Assembly: GCA_000482765.1 (NCBI GenBank)
Contig: AXWR01000008.1
Location: 1-64,000 of the forward strand
Origin: Meiothermus taiwanensis DSM 14542
GTDB lineage: Bacteria; Deinococcota; Deinococci; Deinococcales; Thermaceae
DNA: 64,000 nucleotides
Reading direction: 5' to 3'
Shown here piece by piece: positions 44,677 through 52,418 of the stretch. The notes beneath the pieces are model-generated. The model ran no database searches. It saw nothing but the letters and a program-made list of their open reading frames with translations, and had not been told where the DNA came from. How positions within the stretch are numbered: the stretch's first letter is position 1; the number at the start of each line of letters is the position of its first letter. The position numbers were made by a program, and so were the translations under genes.

Positions 44677-45100
44677 CCTGCTGCGCTGGCGGGCGGAACA
44701 CCTGGCCAAGTACCTGTGGTGGGTGGCCTCCGGGGTGAAACAGTGGCAGACCGACCACACCAGCTATGCCCCGGAACTGGAACGGCTGACCGGGCGGGTG
44801 GTGCGCCCCGGCTACCTAATCGTCCGGGTGATGGAGCTGCCGGCTTTGGGCATTGAACGGCACACCCTGCGCTTCTGGCGGTCGGCCTATGCCAGCCTGC
44901 TGGAACAGATGGATCCGGCCATCAAGGACGAATGGGCCGCTTTCTTGCACCGTTCCAGATGGTCCAGCCTGTGGTACTACGACTCGCGGAACAGGCGGGT
45001 GCGGCCCGGCAACGAGCACCCGGGCCTGACCCGGTGGACGCTGGAGCTGGCCCGCTGTGCCGAGGTGTTGGACAAACCGGCCCACCAGCAAAATATCTGA
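44669..45100 (+). CDS. Unknown phage protein, 143 aa
   Basis: Basic and Trp-rich, mostly helical (LLRWRAEHLAKYLWWVASGVKQW). Overlaps the upstream gene by 8 bases and ends just before a terminator, so it closes the early transcription unit. In Mu this place holds Mor/C-type activators, but no helix-turn-helix of that family is seen. The longer frame from 44627 lies inside the previous gene. Confidence 0.6.
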   Translation: MDNLLRWRAEHLAKYLWWVASGVKQWQTDHTSYAPELERLTGRVVRPGYLIVRVMELPALGIERHTLRFWRSAYASLLEQMDPAIKDEWAAFLHRSRWSSLWYYDSRNRRVRPGNEHPGLTRWTLELARCAEVLDKPAHQQNI

Positions 45101-45119
45101 TACCATTTCCGTAACGTAA

Positions 45120-45152
45120 CCCGCCGCATAACCAGCGGCGGGCGTTCTTTTT
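45120..45152 (+). terminator. Intrinsic terminator at end of early region
   Basis: CCCGCCGC (45120-45127) and GCGGCGGG (45135-45142) form an 8-base GC stem with a 7-base loop, followed by GTTCTTTTT. It divides the early operon from the middle or late genes. A -10-like GATACCAT lies just upstream. Confidence 0.85.
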
Positions 45153-45160
45153 GGAGGCGC

Positions 45161-45400
45161 ATGGACGAAAACGAAAACCGACTGCTGGAACATCTCATCC
45201 GGGCCATCCGCGCCCCCCGCAAGGCCGAGCGGGAAGCCGAGCTCAAGGAAGCGGAAAACATCCTGCAAGCGCGGAAGGTCATCTTGCAAATCCCCAAACC
45301 CCGGGCCCCGGCCTGGTGGCAGAACGAATGGTTCTTCCGCTTCATCGCCACGCTCATTGGCGCCGCCCTGGCGGCAGTGGGCATCAACTGGAAACCTTGA
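45161..45400 (+). CDS. Tail-anchored small membrane protein, 79 aa
   Basis: Charged helical N-terminus (about 1-45), then WWQNEWFFRFIATLIGAALAAVGI as a single C-terminal membrane helix. GGAGG is 4 bases before the ATG. Such topology occurs in phage spanins or holin-associated proteins, but no motif allows a call. First gene after the terminator. Confidence 0.6.
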   Translation: MDENENRLLEHLIRAIRAPRKAEREAELKEAENILQARKVILQIPKPRAPAWWQNEWFFRFIATLIGAALAAVGINWKP

Positions 45401-45410
45401 AAGGAGCAAA

Positions 45411-45755
45411 ATGAGCATCTTCAACAAAAACAACCCCCGCCGGGCTGCCCTGATCCGGGGGCGGCTTATTGAGGTGGTCTACTTCGCCGCAATGGGCGAC
45501 GCCCTGAACCCCGACGACCCCTACACCATGAGCAGGGGGGTGCTGGTGGCGGCACTGGAGCAACTGGGCGAGCTCCCAGCCGAGAACGACCTGCACGCAG
45601 CCCTGCGCTACTGCGCGGAGAAGGGCTACCTGGAGGTGGCCTGGCGCAAGGACGGTAGCGGGGCCTTTGATCAGGTTCGCCTGACCACTGCAGGCATAGA
45701 CCTGTATGAAGGCACCCTGCACGACAAGGCCGTCTATTTCGCCTCAAGGCGATGA
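45411..45755 (+). CDS. VpaChn25_0724-like Mu-phage protein, 114 aa
   Basis: Winged-helix-like small protein: RRAALIRGRLIEVVYFAAMG, then YTMSRGVLVAALEQLGELPAEN and LRYCAEKGYLEVAW. This matches the pattern of the VpaChn25_0724 family that precedes gp25/gp26-like genes in Mu-like prophages. AAAGGAG lies 4 bases before the start. Function unknown. Confidence 0.75.
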   Translation: MSIFNKNNPRRAALIRGRLIEVVYFAAMGDALNPDDPYTMSRGVLVAALEQLGELPAENDLHAALRYCAEKGYLEVAWRKDGSGAFDQVRLTTAGIDLYEGTLHDKAVYFASRR

Positions 45756-45756
45756 T

Positions 45757-46083
45757 ATGGAGCGCCTGGACCGCATAGAAGCCCAGATTGACGATTTGCA
45801 GCAGGAGCTGCGGGGCCTGCGGCTGGCCCAAAGCATTGCCTCCGAGGAGCTGCAGCGAACGCTCCGCGATGTACGCGATGGGCTGGTGCTGCTGCAGGCC
45901 CGTCCCCGCCCCCCCAGGCTCAGGGTCTGGGCTGCACTGGTTTTTGCCATTCTCGGATTCGGCCTGGGATTTACGGCCCACTGGCGGATTTCCACCTGGG
46001 AGGAGGTTAGGCATGTCCAGCTTGTTTTACCCCCGCGAGCCCCGCTGCAAAATCTGCAACAGCCCACTCCGGGACGAAATTGA
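45757..46083 (+). CDS. DUF2730-like protein (Mu gp25/26 region)
   Basis: A 108-residue protein with an N-terminal coiled coil (MERLDRIEAQIDDLQQELRG onward to about 45) and one membrane helix (WAALVFAILGFGLGFTA, about 60-77). The layout and place just before the gp27-like gene match DUF2730. Overlaps the next gene by 71 bases, which is long but usual for this gene pair. Confidence 0.7.
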   Translation: MERLDRIEAQIDDLQQELRGLRLAQSIASEELQRTLRDVRDGLVLLQARPRPPRLRVWAALVFAILGFGLGFTAHWRISTWEEVRHVQLVLPPRAPLQNLQQPTPGRN

Positions 46084-46549
46084 CCAGATGCTTCTGGGCA
46101 ATGAGTGCAAGGCCGACGGAACGCGCTGGCGGATGGAAGAGATCGTGGAGTGGGCGGCACAGCGGGGTTTGCCCACCAGCGTTGCTGCGTTATCCCGTCA
46201 CAAAAACAACCACCTGAACCCGGCTATCCAGGCCGCCCTGGAGACCGAGCGCATGGTGGAGGCCATCAGCCAGGCCACGGGCCGCAAACTCTCGGTGGCC
46301 CGGGCGTATGCCAACGCCGTGCTGGCCAAAACGTTGCGGGTGCTGGACGACCTGGACTGGCAGAGCCTGGACGACAACCAGCGGCTGCGGGCGATTGACA
46401 GGGGCCTTCGGGCCGGGGAAGTGCTGAGCCGCCTCGAGCGGGCCGATGTGCGCCTGGAGGTGGCGGCCAAGGTCGAGCAGACCCTCTCGGAGGCCGGGGC
46501 CGGGGCCGAGATCATCCGGCGGGTGAGGGAGATTTATGGCCTCGAGTGA
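46013..46549 (+). CDS. DUF3486-like protein (Mu gp27), putative small terminase
   Basis: Immediately upstream of the large terminase subunit, as Mu gp27. The 178-residue protein has a Cys pair near the N-terminus (EPRCKICNSPLRDE) and a helix-turn-helix-like RGLPTSVAALSRHKNNHL, then a long helical C-terminus. This agrees with a DNA-recognising small terminase subunit. AGGAGG at 46000-46005. Confidence 0.78.
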   Translation: MSSLFYPREPRCKICNSPLRDEIDQMLLGNECKADGTRWRMEEIVEWAAQRGLPTSVAALSRHKNNHLNPAIQAALETERMVEAISQATGRKLSVARAYANAVLAKTLRVLDDLDWQSLDDNQRLRAIDRGLRAGEVLSRLERADVRLEVAAKVEQTLSEAGAGAEIIRRVREIYGLE

Positions 46550-47810
46550 CGTCATCCTGTTGCCCTACCAGCAGCGCTGGGTGGCCGACAAAAGCCGCTT
46601 CAAGATCGGCCTGCTGGCCCGCCAGACCGGGAAATCCTTCGCCGCCTCGCTGGAGGCGGTGCTCGATGCCCTGGAGCACCGGGGCAACCTGTGGATTTTC
46701 CTCTCCCGGGGCGAGCGGCAGAGCCTGGAGCTGGCCGAGAAGGCCAAGCGGCACTGCGAGGCCATCCGGGTGGTGGCCGAGCTCTACCAGGAAAACTTCG
46801 ACGTGGCCACCAAGCAGTACGTGATCCAGTTCCCCAACGGCAGTCGCATCATCAGCCTGCCGGCCAACCCCGACACCGCCCGGGGCTACTCGGGCAACGT
46901 GCTGCTGGACGAGTTCGCCTTCCATCAGGACTCCCGCGAGATCTGGGGGGCCATCTACCCCACCATCACCCGCAACGAGCGCTACAAGATTCGGGTGATC
47001 AGCACCCCCAACGGCCAGAGCGGCAAGTTCTGGGAGCTCTGGCAGGGCGGGCCGGGGGACGTGTGGAGCCGGCACCGGGTGGACATCTACGACGCGGTGC
47101 GGGAGGGCCTGGCCATAGACCCTGAGGTGCTCCGGCAGGGCATCCGCGACCCCCTGAAGTGGCAGCAGGAGTACCTGCTGGAGTTCGTGGAGGAAAACAC
47201 CGCCTGGCTGCCCTACGACCTGATCGCCACCTGCGAGAGCGACCAGGCCCGCACCGAGGGGGAGCTGGAGGGCGAGCTGTACCTGGGCATGGACATCGGG
47301 CGGCGCCGCGACCTGAGCGTGATCTGGGTGGCCGAGCGGGTGGGGGATGTGCTCTGGACGCGGAAGGTGGTCTGGCTCGAGCGCACCCCCTTCAGCGTCC
47401 AGCGGGAGGTGCTCTACGGCCTGCTGCCTAGGGTGCGCCGGGCGGCCATTGATGCCACCGGCCTGGGCATGCAGCTGGCCGAGGAGGCCCGCCAGCGCTA
47501 CGGCAGCAAGGTGGAGCCGGTGCTGTTCACCAACGCGGTCAAGGAGGATCTGGCCATCACCCTGCGGCGGCGCTTCGAGGATCGGCAGATCCGCATCCCC
47601 CCCCACGAACGCATCCGCGAGAGCCTGCACGCGGTGCGGCGGATTGCCACCAGCGCGGGCAACTTCCGCTTCGATGCGGAGCGGGACGAGACCGGCCACG
47701 CCGACGAGTTCTGGGCGGCGGCCCTGGCCGTGCATGCGGCGGCCCGGCCCGGCGGCCCCATCGCCTTTGAGCGGGTGGGCGGCCCCCGGCTGGAGAAAGG
47801 AGCCTGGTAA
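46536..47810 (+). CDS. Terminase large subunit (Mu gp28)
   Basis: ATP-driven DNA packaging motor with nuclease. In 424 residues: Walker A-like LLARQTGKS (about 26-34), Walker B VLLDEFAF (Asp125-Glu126), and the RNase-H-like nuclease domain beginning LGMDIGRRRDLSVIWVAE (about 249). The nuclease makes the headful cut in host-flanking DNA in Mu. Overlaps its upstream gene by 14 bases and touches the portal start. Confidence 0.93.
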   Translation: MASSDVILLPYQQRWVADKSRFKIGLLARQTGKSFAASLEAVLDALEHRGNLWIFLSRGERQSLELAEKAKRHCEAIRVVAELYQENFDVATKQYVIQFPNGSRIISLPANPDTARGYSGNVLLDEFAFHQDSREIWGAIYPTITRNERYKIRVISTPNGQSGKFWELWQGGPGDVWSRHRVDIYDAVREGLAIDPEVLRQGIRDPLKWQQEYLLEFVEENTAWLPYDLIATCESDQARTEGELEGELYLGMDIGRRRDLSVIWVAERVGDVLWTRKVVWLERTPFSVQREVLYGLLPRVRRAAIDATGLGMQLAEEARQRYGSKVEPVLFTNAVKEDLAITLRRRFEDRQIRIPPHERIRESLHAVRRIATSAGNFRFDAERDETGHADEFWAAALAVHAAARPGGPIAFERVGGPRLEKGAW

Positions 47811-49351
47811 TGTGGCTGATTGAACAGGTGCAAAAACTGCTGGGCAGGAAGCCCCCCCTGGCCCCAACGGCCCAAACCCCCAGCGGGCGGGTGCTGGGCG
47901 GGGTCTCGCGGGGCCTGGAGCCCGCCGGGCTGGCGGCCATCCTGCGCCAGGCCGAGCAGGGCGACCTGACCAAGCAGATGGAGCTATTCGAGGAGATCGA
48001 GGAGAAGGATGCGTACCTGGCAAGCCTCCTACAAACGCGCAAACAGGCGGTGCTGGCCCTGGACTATGAGGTGCTACCCGCCGACGACTCGGCGGAAGCG
48101 CAGCGCATCGCGGATCAGGTAGCCGAGCTGCTGCGCAACATCGACCTGGAAACGCTGCTGCTGGACTTGCTGGACGCCACCGCCAAGGGGGTGAGCGTGG
48201 TGGCCATGCGCTGGGAGTACCACCGCCTATCGCGGATGCAGCTCCCGACGGAGTTCACCTGGGTCCACCCCCGCAACCTGAGCTACGACCCCGACAGCGG
48301 GGCCTTGCGGATGCGCACCGAGGGGGGCCTGGAGCCCATCCCCTACGGTGCGGCCCTGGTGCACCAGTACCGGGCCAAGTCGGGCGCCCCAACCCGGGCC
48401 GGGCTGATGCGGTCGCTGGCCTGGCTTTACCTCTTCAAGAACTACGCCGTCAAGGACTGGGTCACCTTCCTGGAGATGTACGGCCAGCCCCTGGTGCTGG
48501 GCAAGTACGACCCCACCGCCAGCAAGGACGAGCTAAACGCCCTCAAGGAGGCCGTGGCGGCCCTGGGGCCGGAGGGCCGGGGGGTGATCTCCAAGGCCAC
48601 CGAGATCGAGTTCAAGGAGGCCCAGCGCTTCGGCAGCGCCGACGCCTACAGCCGCTTCATCGAGCTGATGGAGCGGGAGATGGCGGTGGCGGTGACCGGC
48701 TCGCCCCTGAGCAGCTTTGACGGGGCGGGGGGCAGCAACGCGATGGCCCTCACGCTGGATAAAATCTCGCAGCGCCTGACCCGCTCCGACGCCAAGGCGG
48801 TCTACGCCACCCTGCGCCGCGACCTGCTGGTGCCCTTCTGCCATTACAACTTCGACCGGGCCGACCTGGCCCCGGCGGTAGAGCCAATTGTTCGGGAACC
48901 GGAGGATCTGCGCACCGCCGCCGAGACGGTCAAAGCCTTGGTGGAGGCGGGGACGCCCATCCCCACCTGGTACATCCACGAGCGCTTCCAGATTCCCGCC
49001 CCCCAGCCCGAGGACGAGGTGCTGGATCCCATGCGGAACCAGCTCAGGATGGCCTCGAGGGGGCGGCGGGTCAGGCTGGCCTCGGGGGAAATCGCCTCAG
49101 GGTTTGTTTCCGGCCAGATTTACGTGGATAGCCTGGAGGAAGCCTCTAGGGTTGAGGCAGCGAGAACGCTCCAGAGACACATTCGGCGAATCACCGAGTT
49201 GGCTCAAACCAGCCAAGATTACACAAGTTTGCGAGAAGCCCTGATCCAGGAGTTCCCTGATCTGGCCAAGCCGGTTCTGGCCGAGCTATTGGAAAACAGC
49301 CTGATGCTGGCGGAGATTGCGGGTCGTGCCGCGGTCGCGGAGGACGCCTGA
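47810..49351 (+). CDS. Portal protein (Mu gp29, DUF935)
   Basis: Dodecameric DNA entry vertex, 513 residues. Typical DUF935 segments are seen: EQGDLTKQMELFEEIEEKDAYLAS, the MRWEY and FTWVHPRNLSYD segments, and the GSPLSSFDGAGGSNAMA loop. Position after the terminase matches Mu. The last quarter (from about 49080) becomes noticeably less GC-rich, in line with the following gene. Confidence 0.92.
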   Translation: MWLIEQVQKLLGRKPPLAPTAQTPSGRVLGGVSRGLEPAGLAAILRQAEQGDLTKQMELFEEIEEKDAYLASLLQTRKQAVLALDYEVLPADDSAEAQRIADQVAELLRNIDLETLLLDLLDATAKGVSVVAMRWEYHRLSRMQLPTEFTWVHPRNLSYDPDSGALRMRTEGGLEPIPYGAALVHQYRAKSGAPTRAGLMRSLAWLYLFKNYAVKDWVTFLEMYGQPLVLGKYDPTASKDELNALKEAVAALGPEGRGVISKATEIEFKEAQRFGSADAYSRFIELMEREMAVAVTGSPLSSFDGAGGSNAMALTLDKISQRLTRSDAKAVYATLRRDLLVPFCHYNFDRADLAPAVEPIVREPEDLRTAAETVKALVEAGTPIPTWYIHERFQIPAPQPEDEVLDPMRNQLRMASRGRRVRLASGEIASGFVSGQIYVDSLEEASRVEAARTLQRHIRRITELAQTSQDYTSLREALIQEFPDLAKPVLAELLENSLMLAEIAGRAAVAEDA

Positions 49352-49352
49352 T

Positions 49353-50525
49353 ATGGCCTGGAGAGTAAATGTCGATCCGCTGCGGCCAGCGGAGGCGATA
49401 GAATGGTTCCGTAAGAAAGTAACCATTCGTGCTGAAGAATTCCGCCAACTTACCGACCGGGCGCGCAGGCGGGCCTTCACTGTAGCGGGCATAACCTCCC
49501 TCAACCTGCTGGAAGATGTGTACAAAAGCCTATTGGATGCCCTCGAGATGGGCACTCCCTATGAGGAGTGGGCTAAAAACCTGGGGCCCAAGCTGGAGGC
49601 CGCCTGGGGATTTACAAACAGCTACCGAACCCGCTTGGTATTTCAACAGAATATCCTCTCGGCCTATGCGGCTGGACGGTATGCACAGGCCACCCAGCCT
49701 GAGGTGATTAAAGCGAGGCCCTACTGGATGTTCGATGCCGTACTTGATAGTGCGACCACAGAGACCTGTCGCCAGCTCAACGGTACCGTGTTGCGCTATG
49801 ATCACCCCTTCTGGGACAAAAACTACCCACCCCGACACTTTGGCTGCCGTAGTGGTGTGCGCAGCCTGACGACTGAGGAGGCCGCACGGAAAATTTCCTC
49901 AATCGCCCCCACCGCTGAATCAGATCCAGGTTTTGGCCAGCGTCCCGACCTAACGGAGTGGGGGCGCGACTGGGCGAAGGGCGTGGCGACCGCGGCTGAC
50001 AGTGCACGATGGCAGCCTGTCTTCATTGGTGAAGCACCAAACTGGCGCACCTATGGGCGTCCTGCTGAGATTCCCTACGACACGCTCACTGTGCCCTTGT
50101 TGCCCACCATCGCGGCTGTTGGTGAGGGAGCTTTCCTTGAGGCCCTCAAGGAGTCTTGGGGTGGACTGGAGGCAGTGGTCGCTGATCCGACCGGGGCAGG
50201 CACCATTCTCAACGCACAAATCTTGCTCGATCACCTTGACCGCAACAAACCGGACGGTAGAGAGCGCTTCTTCAGCCTGCTGCCCGACGTGGTGGCCAAT
50301 CCGTTTGAGGTCTGGCTCGTGCCTTTGCAGTCAGACCGCGGAGCGTTTGCTTTTCGCAAATACTTTGTCAAACTCTACCAAGACGATAAAACGGAGCGAG
50401 CATTCCTGCTCGTGCTGGAGCAGCAAAAGGGGGCCGGTTGGACTAGCTATACCCAGGTATACAGCAGTAGACCCAAATACATCCGTGACCGGCGCATCGG
50501 GTTCTTGTTGTGGGGGAGAGATTAA
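49353..50525 (+). CDS. Head morphogenesis protein (Mu gpF-like) with possible PBECR nuclease tail
   Basis: The N-terminal two-thirds match Mu gpF/SPP1 gp7-like minor head proteins: AYAAGRYAQATQPEVIKARPYWMFD, LDSATTETCRQLNGTV and the signature NYPPRHFGCRSGVRSLT (about 148-164). The C-terminal about 130 residues (PDGRERFFSLLPDVVANPFEVWLV, LLVLEQQKGAGWTSYTQVYS) resemble the PBECR2-type nuclease domain found at the end of such proteins, which is often injected or toxic. Composition is more AT-rich than neighbours. Start at 49353 follows the portal stop closely. Confidence 0.88.
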   Translation: MAWRVNVDPLRPAEAIEWFRKKVTIRAEEFRQLTDRARRRAFTVAGITSLNLLEDVYKSLLDALEMGTPYEEWAKNLGPKLEAAWGFTNSYRTRLVFQQNILSAYAAGRYAQATQPEVIKARPYWMFDAVLDSATTETCRQLNGTVLRYDHPFWDKNYPPRHFGCRSGVRSLTTEEAARKISSIAPTAESDPGFGQRPDLTEWGRDWAKGVATAADSARWQPVFIGEAPNWRTYGRPAEIPYDTLTVPLLPTIAAVGEGAFLEALKESWGGLEAVVADPTGAGTILNAQILLDHLDRNKPDGRERFFSLLPDVVANPFEVWLVPLQSDRGAFAFRKYFVKLYQDDKTERAFLLVLEQQKGAGWTSYTQVYSSRPKYIRDRRIGFLLWGRD

Positions 50526-50616
50526 AAAGGGCCATCCACCCCCTGGAGAGTGCGGCGCTCTGCAATTGGGTATCGGGAACCCAGGCCCACCCAAAAGGAT
50601 TCACTAGAAATTTTAG

Positions 50617-50648
50617 CAAAAAAACTCCCCAGGAGCAATCCTGGGGAG
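50617..50648 (-). terminator. Intrinsic terminator of the antirepressor operon
   Basis: A perfect 10-base stem CTCCCCAGGA/TCCTGGGGAG (50625-50634 with 50639-50648) with a GNRA-type loop; on the minus strand the stem is followed by seven T. It ends the leftward antirepressor operon and may also stop + transcripts. Confidence 0.88.
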
Positions 50649-50663
50649 CAACCGCTTCCCGGC

Positions 50664-51353
50664 TCAGCTCAGCCGCCGGGCTATCAGGCTCAGAATCTCG
50701 GCCTGCTGGGCCAGAATACGGGCCAGTTCGGGGGTGCGCCGGAGTTCGGGCCGGGGGTGGTGGGTGCGGAGGTGCGCCACTCCCAGCCGCCCAGCCAGCC
50801 GGTACAGGGTGGTCTTGGGGGTGCCGCTCAGGCGGGCAATCTCCGAGTACGTATAGAGCCTGCCGCCCGGCCCCAGCACCTCGCCCACCAACAGGCGAGC
50901 CGCCAATTGCCGGTCGCCCCTTGGTGCGGCAGGTGCGGTCTGTGGGGCTGGGTTAAACAGTGGGGCCTGGGCTGGGGCGGCCCCTTCGAAGAGCAGGCGG
51001 TCGAGGGTCTCGAAGGCCCAGCGCTGGAAGGCAACGACCCGCGCCCGCCGTGCTGGATCCTTGATGCGGGCCGCGCTCAGCTTGGCCAGCGCCCCCAGCA
51101 CCCCAGGACGTTGCAGAAAGGCCGTCTTGTGCGGGATTCCGTCCCGCACCATCGTAACGATGGTCTGGAAAGAAATCAGCACAGGGTCGCGCTTAATCAG
51201 GGTGCGTAAAGGTTCAAGCTCGTACCCCACCACCTCCGCCAGCCGGGCCAGGGGCACCGCCACCTCGGTGCGGCCCTCCAGGTTCAGCCAGGCCACCGGC
51301 AGGCGGGTGCCCAGCGGAGTGTCCAGTTCCTGGGTGCGAATCAGCTTGCTCAT
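50664..51353 (-). CDS. Phage antirepressor (P22_AR_N type) with C-terminal HTH
   Basis: The N-terminal half shows the P22 antirepressor pattern: VAVPLARLAEVVGYELEPLRTLI, IVTMVRDGIPHKTAFL, and RRARVVAFQRWAFETLD. The C-terminal half carries LYTYSEIARLSGTPKTTLYRLAGRL, a helix-turn-helix. Antirepressors inactivate phage repressors and can trigger induction. It is coupled to the upstream gene by an ATGA overlap and transcribed against the structural genes, so it can be expressed in the prophage state. Confidence 0.82.
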   Translation of the reverse strand: MSKLIRTQELDTPLGTRLPVAWLNLEGRTEVAVPLARLAEVVGYELEPLRTLIKRDPVLISFQTIVTMVRDGIPHKTAFLQRPGVLGALAKLSAARIKDPARRARVVAFQRWAFETLDRLLFEGAAPAQAPLFNPAPQTAPAAPRGDRQLAARLLVGEVLGPGGRLYTYSEIARLSGTPKTTLYRLAGRLGVAHLRTHHPRPELRRTPELARILAQQAEILSLIARRLS

Positions 51354-51631
51354 GGAGCCTCCTCGGGCGTTTCGAGCGGGGACTGGGCCAGGGCCTCGGC
51401 CAACAGAACCCCCAAAGGCAGCGGGCTGTCCAGCAGGCCCGCCAGGTAGATGTCCCGCACGGCCTCGACAAACGCGGGCCAGTCCTGCGTGCTGGCCGAC
51501 TCCCAGGCCGCGTCCAGGTACGGGCTGAGCCGGTTAAAGAAGAAGCCTTGGGCCGGGGGCAGCCGCATCTCAGAGAAGCTCAGCAGTGCTGATTTGACCG
51601 CCATGTGCTTACAGGGTGTGGTATTCTCCAT
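51350..51631 (-). CDS. Unknown small protein of the antirepressor operon, 93 aa
   Basis: First gene of the leftward two-gene operon. It begins MENTTPCKHMAVKSALLSF and is mainly helical and acidic. AAAGGAGG precedes the ATG by 6 bases. The leader RNA can form a 9-base-pair hairpin just upstream of this site. No family recognised; coupling to the antirepressor suggests a related regulatory role. Confidence 0.65.
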   Translation of the reverse strand: MENTTPCKHMAVKSALLSFSEMRLPPAQGFFFNRLSPYLDAAWESASTQDWPAFVEAVRDIYLAGLLDSPLPLGVLLAEALAQSPLETPEEAP

Positions 51632-51650
51632 CTGTCCTCCTTTAAGAGAC

Positions 51651-51746
51651 CCAAGAGGGTGGCCCTGGAAACCGGCCCTCTTGGATTATGTGTATTATGG
51701 GTACGACCATAATAGTTTGTCAATATATTGGCATGACAGATATAAC
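51651..51746. promoter_or_regulatory. Divergent promoters sharing one -35, with operator palindrome
   Basis: TTGTCAA at 51717-51723 reads as -35 on both strands: + TTGTCA with TATAAC at 51741-51746 (18-base spacer), and - TTGACA with CATAAT at 51699-51694 (18-base spacer). An 8-base inverted repeat TATTATGG-n6-CCATAATA (51693-51714) covers the leftward -10 and spacer and abuts the shared -35, a natural operator. A further 9-base inverted repeat CCAAGAGGG/CCCTCTTGG (51651-51659, 51676-51684) lies in the leftward leader. Confidence 0.75.
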
Positions 51747-51766
51747 TGCGTTAGCATATAGCTGTG

Positions 51767-51991
51767 ATGGTGTACCGTTACCGCATCCGCGATTTGGCCG
51801 AGGAAAACGGCATCAGCCTGTATAGGTTGGCGAAAATGAGCGGTCTTCTGCCCGCTACAGTGTATGCAATTGCTCGTGGCGAAACCCAGCCAACACCGGA
51901 AACGCTACGGCGGCTGCATCAAACTCTCGAGACCCTCCTGAACCGCGAGGTCAGCCTCGACGAACTGATCGAGGTCAAACGCACCACCTAG
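51767..51991 (+). CDS. Xre-family small regulator, 74 aa
   Basis: A compact helix-turn-helix protein: RIRDLAEENGISLYRLAKMSGLLPATVYAIARGE covers helices 1-3 (recognition helix PATVYAIARG) with ETLRRLHQTLETLL following. It is divergent from the antirepressor operon and very probably binds the palindrome between them. Start at 51767 (a GTG lies one codon earlier); no clear ribosome binding site, with a leader of only about 14 bases. Confidence 0.82.
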   Translation: MVYRYRIRDLAEENGISLYRLAKMSGLLPATVYAIARGETQPTPETLRRLHQTLETLLNREVSLDELIEVKRTT

Positions 51992-52030
51992 CAAAAAATC
52001 CGGTATAATCGCAGTAATCTCGGCAACCTA

Positions 52031-52060
52031 CCCCCCGACTTCGGTCGGGGGTTTCGTTTT
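52031..52060 (+). terminator. UUCG-loop terminator after the Xre-like gene
   Basis: CCCCCGAC (52032-52039), TTCG loop, GTCGGGGG (52044-52051), then TTTCGTTTT. It separates the regulator from the holin-like gene. A perfect TATAAT at 52004-52009 lies shortly upstream without a convincing -35, so a short RNA from there to this hairpin is imaginable. Confidence 0.88.
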
Positions 52061-52082
52061 GCCGTGGCGGAAGGAGGTGTAC

Positions 52083-52385
52083 ATGGACGCGTGCAAAGCG
52101 CTGGGATTTGCCGTCTGGTTGCTGGGCCAGGGGCCGGTGGTCTCCCTTTTGGTGGACGCCCTTAAGCGTCTCGCCTGGGTGCAGCAGAACCCGCGCAAGG
52201 CGGTGGTGATCCTGAACGCGGTTGCGGCCCTGACCACGGGGCTGACCCTGTGCGGGCTGGGCCTGGAAAACCTGCTGCTGCAGATTGCCGGCGGCATTGC
52301 GGGCTCGGTGGCGACCTATGAGTTCATCACCAAACCCCTGGCCGAGCGCCTGGCCCGGCCCGAGCGACCGGAGCCGCTCGAGTAG
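52083..52385 (+). CDS. Holin-like small membrane protein, 100 aa
   Basis: Two or three hydrophobic segments (about 6-24, 43-60 and 62-82) between short charged ends, with a C-terminal polar tail. AAGGAGG stands 6 bases before the ATG. Size and topology fit a class II phage holin, which would permeabilise the inner membrane for lysis; no family motif confirms this. It lies between the regulatory island and the protease gene. Confidence 0.55.
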   Translation: MDACKALGFAVWLLGQGPVVSLLVDALKRLAWVQQNPRKAVVILNAVAALTTGLTLCGLGLENLLLQIAGGIAGSVATYEFITKPLAERLARPERPEPLE

Positions 52386-52418
52386 CTCCGAAAATCCACC
52401 CCGAGGAGGTCGCCCCGT

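Noticed and set aside
46512..48023. 503-codon minus-strand frame opposite the terminase
   Set aside because: Opposes a clear terminase and portal. Composition is that of reverse-complemented high-GC codons, with no motif.
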